DNA from: Planctomycetes bacterium syqfu
GTDB taxonomy: Bacteria > Planctomycetota > Phycisphaerae > Phycisphaerales > Phycisphaeraceae
DNA length: 64,000 bases
Assembly (NCBI GenBank): GCA_020974905.1
Contig: CP087563.1
Location: 2,790,001 to 2,854,000, forward strand
Reading direction: 5' to 3'
In this document: positions 52,959 to 60,863 of the stretch, piece by piece
Layout: each line of letters opens with the position of its first letter
Numbering within the stretch: the first letter of the stretch is position 1
The notes under the pieces: generated by a model
The model's database searches: none
The model's input: only the letters and a program-made list of their open reading frames with translations
What the model was told of the DNA's origin: nothing
Position numbers and translations under genes: made by a program

Positions 52959-54423
52959 GTACGTTGGTCTCCTGAGAATTTGAAGATGAAGAAGAAGGTT
53001 GAACAGGCTGACTCTCCGAAACGGTCAGCCCAAGTGTTTGCATGAGTCGGGTTTCCTTGGCGCGCTGGCGAAGTTCGGTTTCCCAGTCCTTACCCTGACG
53101 TGCATATTCAGCGGCCAATGTGGTGGTGTGACTACCTAAACGTTTGGCCTGAGCGTTGGCCTCCTTGGCCGGGTCCACATGCTCGGTTCCATCAAAGAAC
53201 CACCCCTTGTTGAGTCGAACAGGCCGCAAGCCACGCAGAATGGAAAACTCCGGTGTCAGCATGGCCTCACGTATCCAGGCATTGAAGATTTGATCCAGCA
53301 CAATCTCAGCCAGATTCGCCTGCTCCACACGAATGGACTTGTAATAAGTCTGATGGTCAAGCCGCCCAGACGCATAGTTGTAGCCTGACGAGTTGCAGGC
53401 CGCGATGTTGTACGGGAGGTTCAGGCAACGCGCGATCTCATTGAGAATCTCGCGCTTGAATTCGGCATACGTGGTGGCCGGTTGCTGCGAATCGATCTGC
53501 CCCAGTCGCCAACCATCAGGCAGCACCGTGGCCATGCGTTTTTCCAGATTGACGATGTCCATCGGATCAAGCGGTTGTGCTTCACCATTGGCTGGTGAAT
53601 CGGTGTACAACACGGCAGCAAAATCGGCAGCGGTTTCGGCGGCGGCGATAACGGCCAGGGTGTAACGGCGAAGCTGAGCAAACAAAGGCAACGCGGGTGT
53701 GATCTCCGGAATACCGCGATGCTGTTCGGGCCGATCAGAGCGGAACCAGTGGATTACTGAGTTGGCAGGCACTTCGTCGTACTGCGACATCCACGTTGAG
53801 TAATTGCCCATGCTGCCAGGGTGCTGACGTAGAATCGAGTAAAACTGTGGGCTGCCGAATGAGTCCAAGATCACACCGTCAACATCATTACGTGACGGCA
53901 ACATGACTGTTGATGGAGATGTGATGCGGTCGGCTTCGATGAGTTGAAGATCAAGAGCAACCGGTGAATCGACATTGGGATTGAAATTCAAAACACCAAA
54001 CGCTTCACCGTCTGTGCTCTTGGCCATGCGCATGGTTCGGAGCTTGGCAGCCAGGTTGACGGCCTTGCTCCACTGGGCAAACGCATCTTCAATCTGGCGG
54101 TTGAGCGTGTCGTTGCTGGTAAGCAATTGCAGACGCGGGCCAGTCCCGATGCAGTCGTTGGCCATGGTCAGCACAATGCCCTTGGCATAACTGTTGTTGG
54201 CCACTTCATACCGGGCACGCTCACGCAGTTTTTTGCGGATGTCAGCAGACGCTGCACAATCCGCTGACATCGCATCGGCCATGACCCAGTGCCGGGCATT
54301 CTCAGCCGTGGTCTGCGCTGCGTCGTAACGCGCCCGCACCACGTTGGCCACCGGCACGCTACGCATCTGCTGTTGGCGTTGCGTCTGCGGTTTGGATTTT
54401 TTGAACCAATTCAGAAGTTGCAT
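52921..54423 (-). CDS. Phage portal protein, lambda family
   Basis: A 500 aa portal. VANNSYAKGIVLTMANDCIGTGPRLQL, FAQWSKAVNLAAKLRTMRMAKSTDGEAFGVLNFNPN and LQLIEADRITSP are characteristic of lambda-type portals; MLPDGWRLGQID and IARCLNLPYNIAACNSSGYNYASGRLDHQTYYKSI lie in the clip/wing part. It forms the dodecameric ring through which the terminase pumps DNA. It starts at ATG 54423, one base into the small gene before it. Confidence 0.9.
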   Translation of the reverse strand: MQLLNWFKKSKPQTQRQQQMRSVPVANVVRARYDAAQTTAENARHWVMADAMSADCAASADIRKKLRERARYEVANNSYAKGIVLTMANDCIGTGPRLQLLTSNDTLNRQIEDAFAQWSKAVNLAAKLRTMRMAKSTDGEAFGVLNFNPNVDSPVALDLQLIEADRITSPSTVMLPSRNDVDGVILDSFGSPQFYSILRQHPGSMGNYSTWMSQYDEVPANSVIHWFRSDRPEQHRGIPEITPALPLFAQLRRYTLAVIAAAETAADFAAVLYTDSPANGEAQPLDPMDIVNLEKRMATVLPDGWRLGQIDSQQPATTYAEFKREILNEIARCLNLPYNIAACNSSGYNYASGRLDHQTYYKSIRVEQANLAEIVLDQIFNAWIREAMLTPEFSILRGLRPVRLNKGWFFDGTEHVDPAKEANAQAKRLGSHTTTLAAEYARQGKDWETELRQRAKETRLMQTLGLTVSESQPVQPSSSSSNSQETNVHDDDTVANPTTA

Positions 54424-54617
54424 TAAACCGTGCCCCCAGGATTGATCTTGAAAATCTTCACACCTAAGCCCTTGGATTGAGCAGCCTTCTTCGATGCCAG
54501 GTAACGATCCACGGCGATCTGATCCTTCAGCGAATGCTGCTTGACGTGTTGACCGTCGACCGACACCTCAGCCGGTGCGGCAGCGTTTTCTTCAAGGTTG
54601 TTGTTGGTTTCAGTCAT
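54423..54617 (-). CDS. Small prophage head-region protein, hypothetical
   Basis: A 64 aa protein: acidic, Ala-rich N-terminus and basic helix (DQIAVDRYLASKKAAQSKGLGVKIFKINPGGTV). It lies where lambdoid phages encode gpW-like connectors, between terminase and portal, and its stop shares a base with the portal start. The RYLASKKA segment resembles small proteins beside phage portal genes. Function not proven. Confidence 0.55.
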   Translation of the reverse strand: MTETNNNLEENAAAPAEVSVDGQHVKQHSLKDQIAVDRYLASKKAAQSKGLGVKIFKINPGGTV

Positions 54618-54859
54618 GGGATGATTTTGGGTGTGAGAGTTTTGTTGCGTCCTATGCTTACTACACCCGCACTTAGGCAGAAAAATCCGCGCGGAATTTG
54701 ACGAAAAAATGAATTTTGTTGAAATTGTTTGCTAAATCAGCCGGGTTCAAGATCAAAGGTCGTAAAAAATGACCTATTCCCGCAAGAATCAAACGTGATA
54801 AAATATACAAGCCTTTTCAATCAGCACCCGGTTAATTCGAACATCTGATGGAGAGATAA

Positions 54860-54967
54860 ATGGGAAACAGCAGCACATCAAATAAGCCCCAAACAACATC
54901 CAAGCCACCAACAGGGAACACGGGAACCAAGGGAATGGGGAACGGGAACAAGCCAAAGGGCAAATAG
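54860..54967 (+). CDS. 35-aa Gly/Asn/Thr/Lys-rich small protein of a two-gene module
   Basis: ATG 54860 with GGAGAG 7 bases upstream opens a 35-codon frame rich in Thr, Pro, Gly, Asn and Lys with no predicted helix. It ends one base into the start of the membrane-protein gene, so both are translated together. The strand is opposite to all neighbouring structural genes. An AT-rich TAAAAT-containing region precedes it. Low-complexity small proteins of this type are easily missed; existence is supported by the ribosome site and coupling. Confidence 0.55.
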   Translation: MGNSSTSNKPQTTSKPPTGNTGTKGMGNGNKPKGK

Positions 54968-55356
54968 TGAAAAACGAAGAACTGTGGAAACAATATGACG
55001 CCTATACGACACTGGTGTCAGAAAACTGTCGAAAGCTTGCATTTTGTGCCGCAGCAATTGATTGGGTGTTCAGGACCGGACAAAGTCAATTCCCTAACCC
55101 AATATGGATTTCACTTCTGTACCTAATTGGCTTTTTTATCTTGGATGTCATGCAATACCTTGTATCTGCGTTTTGTCTTAGATTCTGGATTTACCATGAA
55201 GAAGGTAAACAGTGGAAGGAAACGCAAAGCATTGATGGCGAATACAACAAACCGAAATGGATTGATAGACCGGCCTTTACTTTCTTCATAGCTAAAATCA
55301 TCTGTCTTGTTTTGACATACATCTTTATTTTCATACACATATGTAAAATGGCATAA
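54967..55356 (+). CDS. Small membrane protein, accessory (moron) gene of the prophage
   Basis: A 129 aa protein from GTG 54967: cytoplasmic start (NEELWKQYDAYTTLVSENCRKLAFCAAAIDWVF), two clear membrane helices (WISLLYLIGFFILDVMQYLVSAF and FFIAKIICLVLTYIFIFIHI) and a polar stretch between them. The region is more AT-rich than the flanking virion genes and convergent to the terminase gene (34 bp apart). I have seen similar WKQY...proteins in other bacteria, but no named function. Superinfection exclusion or defence is a fair guess. Confidence 0.65.
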   Translation: MKNEELWKQYDAYTTLVSENCRKLAFCAAAIDWVFRTGQSQFPNPIWISLLYLIGFFILDVMQYLVSAFCLRFWIYHEEGKQWKETQSIDGEYNKPKWIDRPAFTFFIAKIICLVLTYIFIFIHICKMA

Positions 55357-55390
55357 ACTCGCTCAAATCCAACGAGTATATTGCCACCTG

Positions 55391-58300
55391 TCATCGTCTC
55401 TGCTGCAAATCGGAAAGCTTCATGCGAGGACGCGATTGCACACTGCGCGACTCGACCCCTGGAAGTGAGACACCTTGAATCGACGCGCCGACCGCGCATC
55501 CCACCAGGCAATCCAGCCAATGATTGTCCGGTCGCGTGGCACGGAGTTTCCACTCATCGACCGTGCGACCTTGTGCCATCGACTTGATGCGGTACTCGGA
55601 TGTCAGGTGATCAGCCAGCATGCGATGGGCTTTGTCATCGCGTCCAAAGAGTGACAGACAACTCGGATCACCCATGGCCACGCTGAGCCGGGCATGCACG
55701 AAGGTCTTCCAGTAATTGGTATCGATCAAAGCATGGCGTACCTGGCGTTTACCCACCGTGTTGGGAATGCGCCAGTGCAATCCAACACGATCACCACGCT
55801 TACGTTTGTATTCGCTGAAGGGAATACTCGACGCGCCGACATATCGCCCGTGACTGGGTAACAGCAATGCTGCATGCTGGCTCTGCCGACAGAATTGATA
55901 CACCACATCAGTGGACTGCCCCCAGTTGGCATCGATCAGGCATCGGTCGATACGCATTTCCGCGCCATCGTCCCTGTGATACGTTGCAGTTAGTTTTTCA
56001 GCGGTGAGTATGTCCAGCCCCGCATAGATCTGCCCTTCGAGGCCTGCGCCAGGCGCAGCACGACTGATTGTGGATCGGATGTCACGTAAGGTGTAATAGG
56101 CTCGTTTCTGTTCTGGCCAGGTGCCGTAGTCCACAATGTAGCCCGTAAAATTTTCCTCCCAGGCGCATAGCATCCAGAACAGAACTTTCTGCTGCACGTC
56201 GATGAACATGGTCAGGTGGTTGCATGCTTGGGGGATCACATTGCGGGGGTGGCCATTGGTTTTAGAGGCAATGGCATCGGCGGCCAACATCTCCTCACCC
56301 ACAGATTCAATAATCGGTTCGTTCTGGTATTCCGCAAAGAAAGCCGCTTCGTCACGTAGCCGCAGGTTCATCGCATGTTGCAAGGCTGATAGTTCGTCTT
56401 CATTGAAACGCTCCGGCCAGGCGACAATGCTGCCAGCGTCCATCGCTTCTCTGTTATCGCGATAAAACTCGGTGGCCTGCGATCCATCACCGTCGTTCCG
56501 CAAACTGTCGGCACGAATCTCGGCATACTTAGCCCAGAGCTTCTCCGCATTGGCATCGGGGAAGGAGTAGATCATCTTCGTCCGTTCACCTTGCCATTCC
56601 GGATGTTTATCGCGGTCGAGGATATTGTCAGCCATGTCAGCAGGACGGATCACCGTGCAAGCCATCAGCCCTGCGATCTTCTTACCCGGCCCAGCCATGC
56701 CCAATACATCACCAGCCAGGATCGCTTCACGTCGTTGACTCTGCGACGGTGACCATGCCGACTCGGTGGTTTGTGGGTCGTCGACCAACACCAGTTGCGG
56801 ACGCACCACCTGACCATCGGCGCGGGCATAGTTCTGGCCGCGAATATCACTTCCCTTCATGCCGCTCGATGAGATGACGATGCCCGACGACAGGCTGCCT
56901 TCAATTACCGGCAATACAACACGGTCCGATGACCAGTCGATGCGCGTGGGTTCACCTTTGTATTTTTGGCCTTTTTGCCGGTTGGTAATTCGCTCAAGGC
57001 AGCGAATGGGATATGTCACCTCCGGAAAATCCTCATGCAATAGCGGATTGGTCTCCAACCAGATTTTGATGTTCTCCAGCAGGTCACGAGCGCGTTCAGC
57101 ACTGGCTGCGATCAAGCAGACAAACGGTGATGCACCGATCAATGCCGCCCATAACACAGCGGTTTGGCACAAAACGGTGTTGTGCGTGGGGACCATTTTG
57201 CGCCCGGCCAGGTAAAGATGCGATGGAGAATCCACCTGGATGCACCTGACCGGCACCGACTCGGTTGGTGTGATCGAAACAATGCGACGCGATGCAGACA
57301 AGGGGCATGTCTTGGGAACCGGACGTAACCTCTCCTGCTTACGCTTGAGCCGAAACACCTCGATATTTTTATGAACCGTAAAATGAAATCGGTGATACGG
57401 TCCCAAGCGTTTGCCATTGAGCTGGACATATTTTACGCCGCGCCCGTATTTGATGCCTAAGGTACTGAGCAGTTCACCAAAGCCATCAGCCAGCTTCGAA
57501 TATTTGATAATGATCTCACAAGCCCCTTTTTTACTGACATGGCCATCCGTATCCATCATGCCCTGCAATAAATCCAGACGCTGCTCATGTCCGGCGCGAA
57601 GGTACATGGCCGGAATATGCTTGTTCTGCAAAAGATTCAACTGGCGAAGCCTGCCCTGAAATGATGTTTTGTTGCGATAGGTGCGAGTCATCCAGCCGGT
57701 GCAGGTATGGCTCTCTTCGTCCACTACCAGGTCTCGCAGCATTTCGCCTGACCAGCGGATCTGATCACAGATTTCCTTGGCATCCCACTGGGCCAGCGTT
57801 ACAGAAGCCCTGCGGCATGTGCCATCGCCCAACCACACACCCAAGGCATACGGATCAATGATGAGATTCTCATTGAATACCTGCAGCGGTTTGGCAAGCG
57901 GAATGCGGTAACGCTTTTCAGATCGGCCCCGCTTGTTGGGTAGGTCCACCCGATCTGCCATGTACTCGGTGGTAAGTGTCAGTGGATTTTTTCGACTGTA
58001 CCGATCATTCACCGTCCAGAGATGTTCTGCATCACAGTCAATTTCCTCACCATCACTGAACTTAACACGGTAACACGGATGGTCATGCATCACCTCGGTG
58101 GCATGGGTCACCCGACACATTCGTCCCTGCTCATCGAACAGGGTGTCACCGACTTTGACATCACCCATGGTGGTCCAACCACTAGGTGTAGCCAACGGTG
58201 TATCTAGTGCCAGGGCTTTGCCACTTCCGCGAGGCATGGCCATTGCAAACAAGCCACCGGTACGTACGGCCTTTTCAATTTTTGAAATGACCGTCCTGTG

Positions 58301-58714
58301 GTCTGCTGACCAGGGTAAATAGAACACTTCGGCAAAATACGTCTCACAGAATGCTCGGAACGATGCGATGCACCGGGCCTTGCGATCTGGATCAACGACT
58401 GCTGGAATTTCACCGATGTCTTGAGCTGATCGAACCTGTTCTGCTGCACGTTCAGCCTTGCGAGCTTTCTGCTCTTCATAACTCAATGGACCTGACTTAG
58501 GCTTGGCATATTCCAACGTCAACCAGGCGGCATACCGAAACAGATCCACTGTCTGCGGATTGGCCGGATCGCTGATGCTGTAACCGGCGCGGTTGCGATG
58601 ACGACGTAGTTGGAACTCAGTCAGTGAATCAGCGTTTGGCAAATCAACCGCATTAACGATTCGCAACAAGTCGGCTGGTCGGAGTTGGCGTGGATTGAAT
58701 GACTTTTTACTCAT
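55391..58714 (-). CDS. Terminase large subunit containing a class 3 intein
   Basis: The 1107 aa precursor has extein parts 1-166 and 513-1107 and an intein at 167-512. The mature terminase has Walker A PRGSGKTVL formed across the splice, Walker B region RPQLVLVDDPQT, and a C-terminal nuclease part (LTMFIDVQQKVLFWMLCAWEE; IDANWGQSTDVVYQF; DNHWLDCLVG). It cuts and packages DNA into the prohead. The intein splits the ATP-binding loop, so packaging depends on splicing. The gene overlaps the small gene upstream by 8 bp. Mature size about 761 aa. Confidence 0.9.
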   Translation of the reverse strand: MSKKSFNPRQLRPADLLRIVNAVDLPNADSLTEFQLRRHRNRAGYSISDPANPQTVDLFRYAAWLTLEYAKPKSGPLSYEEQKARKAERAAEQVRSAQDIGEIPAVVDPDRKARCIASFRAFCETYFAEVFYLPWSADHRTVISKIEKAVRTGGLFAMAMPRGSGKALALDTPLATPSGWTTMGDVKVGDTLFDEQGRMCRVTHATEVMHDHPCYRVKFSDGEEIDCDAEHLWTVNDRYSRKNPLTLTTEYMADRVDLPNKRGRSEKRYRIPLAKPLQVFNENLIIDPYALGVWLGDGTCRRASVTLAQWDAKEICDQIRWSGEMLRDLVVDEESHTCTGWMTRTYRNKTSFQGRLRQLNLLQNKHIPAMYLRAGHEQRLDLLQGMMDTDGHVSKKGACEIIIKYSKLADGFGELLSTLGIKYGRGVKYVQLNGKRLGPYHRFHFTVHKNIEVFRLKRKQERLRPVPKTCPLSASRRIVSITPTESVPVRCIQVDSPSHLYLAGRKMVPTHNTVLCQTAVLWAALIGASPFVCLIAASAERARDLLENIKIWLETNPLLHEDFPEVTYPIRCLERITNRQKGQKYKGEPTRIDWSSDRVVLPVIEGSLSSGIVISSSGMKGSDIRGQNYARADGQVVRPQLVLVDDPQTTESAWSPSQSQRREAILAGDVLGMAGPGKKIAGLMACTVIRPADMADNILDRDKHPEWQGERTKMIYSFPDANAEKLWAKYAEIRADSLRNDGDGSQATEFYRDNREAMDAGSIVAWPERFNEDELSALQHAMNLRLRDEAAFFAEYQNEPIIESVGEEMLAADAIASKTNGHPRNVIPQACNHLTMFIDVQQKVLFWMLCAWEENFTGYIVDYGTWPEQKRAYYTLRDIRSTISRAAPGAGLEGQIYAGLDILTAEKLTATYHRDDGAEMRIDRCLIDANWGQSTDVVYQFCRQSQHAALLLPSHGRYVGASSIPFSEYKRKRGDRVGLHWRIPNTVGKRQVRHALIDTNYWKTFVHARLSVAMGDPSCLSLFGRDDKAHRMLADHLTSEYRIKSMAQGRTVDEWKLRATRPDNHWLDCLVGCAVGASIQGVSLPGVESRSVQSRPRMKLSDLQQRR
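57179..58216 (-). other. Class 3 intein with LAGLIDADG-type endonuclease in terminase
   Basis: Intein residues 167-512 (346 aa). Starts with Ala (ALALDTPLATPSGWTTMGDVKVGD) and ends VPTHN before Thr513. The class 3 W-C-T triad is present: Trp233 in CDAEHLWTV, Cys491 in VPVRCIQVDS, Thr510 in MVPTHN. A DOD homing endonuclease lies between, with LGVWLGDGT (291-299) and LLQGMMDTDGHV (382-393). In class 3 inteins the block F Cys makes the first branched ester instead of residue 1. Confidence 0.9.
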
Positions 58715-58931
58715 CGTTCATTTCCTCCATCTCCGGTCGGGCCAGGAACGCGACATACTCGATCAGGCTGAATGTGCCATCGGCACGGAGCAGTTGGCCA
58801 TCATCAACAACCTGCTGAATATGCTCTTCATCGATCCGACGATTGAACGCCATGGACAGAATCTGCGATGCCTGCGGCACGGTCATTGCCGTCATTCTCA
58901 ATGTTTTTGGACTATCTGTAGCTTGTGTCAT
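58707..58931 (-). CDS. Small HTH protein upstream of terminase (possible small terminase subunit)
   Basis: A 74 aa protein: KTLRMTAMTVPQASQILSMAFNRRIDEEHIQQVVDDGQLLRADGTFSLIEYVAFLARPEMEE. The middle has a helix-turn-helix-like pattern and the end overlaps the start of terminase by 8 bp, the expected place of the small subunit. It is much shorter than normal TerS proteins, so this is tentative. Confidence 0.5.
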   Translation of the reverse strand: MTQATDSPKTLRMTAMTVPQASQILSMAFNRRIDEEHIQQVVDDGQLLRADGTFSLIEYVAFLARPEMEEMNDE

Positions 58932-59032
58932 CAGAATTCAAAAAAGCCTTAAAAATAAGGGTAAAAGTCGCATTGTTGCCTTGTAATCCGTTTCGAATGA
59001 TGGCTTCATGTGTCTATAGAAAGGCCAACAAC

Positions 59033-59227
59033 ATGAAAGCCAAAACCAGCAAACGTAAACAGGCATACAAGGACGCGACGGTCAATGAGATCGCCCAACG
59101 CATCCTCAACATCGACACCTTACAAACACGCAAAAGTGATTCTTTGGACTTCCACGACTGCGCGGTCTGGAGCATCAAAGAAGCGTTGGAAGCCGCCTTT
59201 GAAGCCGGACGCAAGGCAGATCATTAA
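59033..59227 (+). CDS. DUF6900-type small phage protein
   Basis: A 64 aa protein whose core, IAQRILNIDTLQTRKSDSLDFHDCAVWSIKEALEAAFEAGR, fits the DUF6900 pattern as I know it. Basic N-terminus. ATG 59033 follows AAAGG; the longer frame from 58925 lacks a site. First gene of a plus-strand early operon running to 60716. Function unknown. Confidence 0.65.
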   Translation: MKAKTSKRKQAYKDATVNEIAQRILNIDTLQTRKSDSLDFHDCAVWSIKEALEAAFEAGRKADH

Positions 59228-59249
59228 CCATTCGCAACAGGAGAAACAT

Positions 59250-59510
59250 ATGCGAATCACACGGATTGAATTTGCCGGACAAACAGGCATCTTCGCCATC
59301 ATCAAGCGACCACACGAAGCCAAACAGATCGAAGTGGAAATCCTGCAACCCAATAAAGAAGGCACCCATTGGGTGAAAGCTGACGACGAAGACGAACTGT
59401 TCTCGATGGCTGCCTTCCTGCAACAAATACTCGACGGCTACGAGGGAACCATGGAAGAAGCAGCCTGCTACTACAACGCACTGCTGTGCATCAGCGACAT
59501 CGGAATCTGA
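59250..59510 (+). CDS. Phage early protein, hypothetical (86 aa)
   Basis: ATG 59250 has AGGAGA 8 bases upstream. Acidic alpha/beta protein: MRITRIEFAGQTGIFAIIKR, IEVEILQPNKEGTHWVKADDEDELFSMAAFLQQILDGYEGT. Common in planctomycete prophages by my impression; no named family. 22 bp after the DUF6900 gene and 9 bp before the next, so co-transcribed. Confidence 0.6.
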   Translation: MRITRIEFAGQTGIFAIIKRPHEAKQIEVEILQPNKEGTHWVKADDEDELFSMAAFLQQILDGYEGTMEEAACYYNALLCISDIGI

Positions 59511-59519
59511 GGAACAACC

Positions 59520-59768
59520 ATGACAACCAAGCACAAAAAACAAACTGCCCAAAACGTCTACGCCCAACATCGAAAAGACATCACCAGTCTCATGCTCTGG
59601 CTGGAACTCGAACTTGAAAAACACCGCATCAATGCCAAAGGCAAGATCGACAACTGGGCGATGGCAGGAGACCTTCAACTCACCCGAAAACAATTGATAG
59701 AGGCACTGACCTCGCTCTCCCACAGCGAACAACATGAAATCGAAGACCTGCTCAGCGAAAGTCGCTGA
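59520..59768 (+). CDS. Phage early protein, hypothetical (82 aa)
   Basis: A helical, charged 82 aa protein (DITSLMLWLELELEKHR; WAMAGDLQLTRKQLIEALTSLSHSEQHEIEDLLSES). Starts at ATG 59520, 9 bp after the previous stop, with GAGGAA upstream. No family recognised; size and charge suggest a regulatory or host-takeover protein. Confidence 0.6.
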   Translation: MTTKHKKQTAQNVYAQHRKDITSLMLWLELELEKHRINAKGKIDNWAMAGDLQLTRKQLIEALTSLSHSEQHEIEDLLSESR

Positions 59769-59807
59769 GCATTTTTGTTTAACCATTACCACAAGGACAA
59801 AATCACC

Positions 59808-60356
59808 ATGAAACAAGAAGACATTCAAATCGGCGTCACATACCTCGTCGGCCTGGCAGGCAACTTGGTGCCGGTACTGATCACTGACAACCATCCTTCG
59901 GGAACCGGTTGGCTGGGCAAGACAATCAAGACCGGTAAACAGATCACAATCAAATCTGCCCAACGGATTCACCGAAAGGCCAGCGACGATAAGCAAATCA
60001 ACGACGTCGCCAAGCAGGACAATCGCGAACCCAAGACGACGACGGATACCAAAGCCACCCCCAAACGCGACACAGATAAATCTATGGCGACAGGTGGCAA
60101 CCAGGACACTGGCAAGCCCATGAGCCTGATCAACGCGGCTGCCCACATTCTGGCTCAAGGCAAACAGGAACCCATGCGATGCAAGGACATTGTTGAGCAG
60201 GCCGTTGAGCAAAAGCTCTGGCAACCCGGTAAAGGGCTCACTCCGGCCTCCACCCTTTACGCCGCCATCGGAAGAGAGATCAAAACCAAAGGCGACGCCA
60301 GTCGGTTCGTCAAGGCCGAGCGAGGTATGTTCACCATTAACAAGACGGGAGCGTAA
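59808..60356 (+). CDS. HARE-HTH domain phage protein
   Basis: A 182 aa protein: N-terminal SH3-like region (IQIGVTYLVGLAGNLVPVLITDN), a charged linker (about 60-105) and a C-terminal HARE-HTH winged helix (SLINAAAHILAQGKQEPMRCKDIVEQAVEQKLWQPGKGLTPASTLYAAIGREIKTKGDASRFVKAERGMFTI). HARE-HTH joins DNA-binding or modification machinery, for example restriction enzymes and RNA polymerase delta. ATG 59808 follows AAGGAC. Confidence 0.8.
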   Translation: MKQEDIQIGVTYLVGLAGNLVPVLITDNHPSGTGWLGKTIKTGKQITIKSAQRIHRKASDDKQINDVAKQDNREPKTTTDTKATPKRDTDKSMATGGNQDTGKPMSLINAAAHILAQGKQEPMRCKDIVEQAVEQKLWQPGKGLTPASTLYAAIGREIKTKGDASRFVKAERGMFTINKTGA

Positions 60357-60359
60357 AGC

Positions 60360-60716
60360 ATGCCACGCCCCAACCGACAGCGCGACGTCACCTTCCGCGT
60401 GCAGGATGATCACCTGGAGATGCACGTTTCCTTCGCGCATCAACCGGACCGCAACTACATGCACCGATGTTCCCGTGACATCTTCCGCGAGGTCGCCTAT
60501 GCCATCGAAGATCACGCCGCAGGCGGCACGGCCCTTGAGCAAATCGTCCATGCCACCAACGCGCCTTACACGCAGGTCAACGTCGCGCTCGCTTTCATGA
60601 AGGAGCGTGGATGCGTCGAAATTCGGCATCGCCGCACCTTCCCTTCGTCGGACATTGTGTATGAAGATGCCATGATCGAATTCATGCATTTGGCTCAATG
60701 CGCAGAAAATCATTGA
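60360..60716 (+). CDS. Winged-helix-like phage protein, hypothetical
   Basis: A 118 aa protein, 3 bp after the HARE-HTH gene. QPDRNYMHRCSRDIFREVAYAIEDHAAGGTALEQIVHATNAPYTQVNVALAFMKERGCVEIRHRRTF reads as a helix-turn-wing DNA-binding unit. It ends the early operon, before a perfect palindromic terminator. Probably an early regulator. Confidence 0.65.
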   Translation: MPRPNRQRDVTFRVQDDHLEMHVSFAHQPDRNYMHRCSRDIFREVAYAIEDHAAGGTALEQIVHATNAPYTQVNVALAFMKERGCVEIRHRRTFPSSDIVYEDAMIEFMHLAQCAENH

Positions 60717-60740
60717 CTGCATATCAACACCGCTTTCTAC

Positions 60741-60764
60741 CCCCGACATATGTCGGGGTTTTTT
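60741..60764 (+). terminator. Terminator of the early phage operon
   Basis: CCCCGACATATGTCGGGG is a perfect palindrome followed by six T, 25 bp after the last stop. The same hairpin could also serve the methyltransferase gene from the other side, though the T-run is only on the plus strand. Confidence 0.85.
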
Positions 60765-60863
60765 GTGAACTTTTTGTAAATCGATATTGGAGGTTGGCAA
60801 CAGGCCGATATAATGAGTAGATCATCAATGGAGTATTGATGCGTTTGTTCGCTGATTGGGTTG

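Noticed and set aside
59175-60800. 541-codon open frame on the minus strand
   Set aside because: It runs antisense across five plus-strand early genes that have ribosome sites, tight spacing and recognisable domains (DUF6900, HARE-HTH); the translation has no family features.
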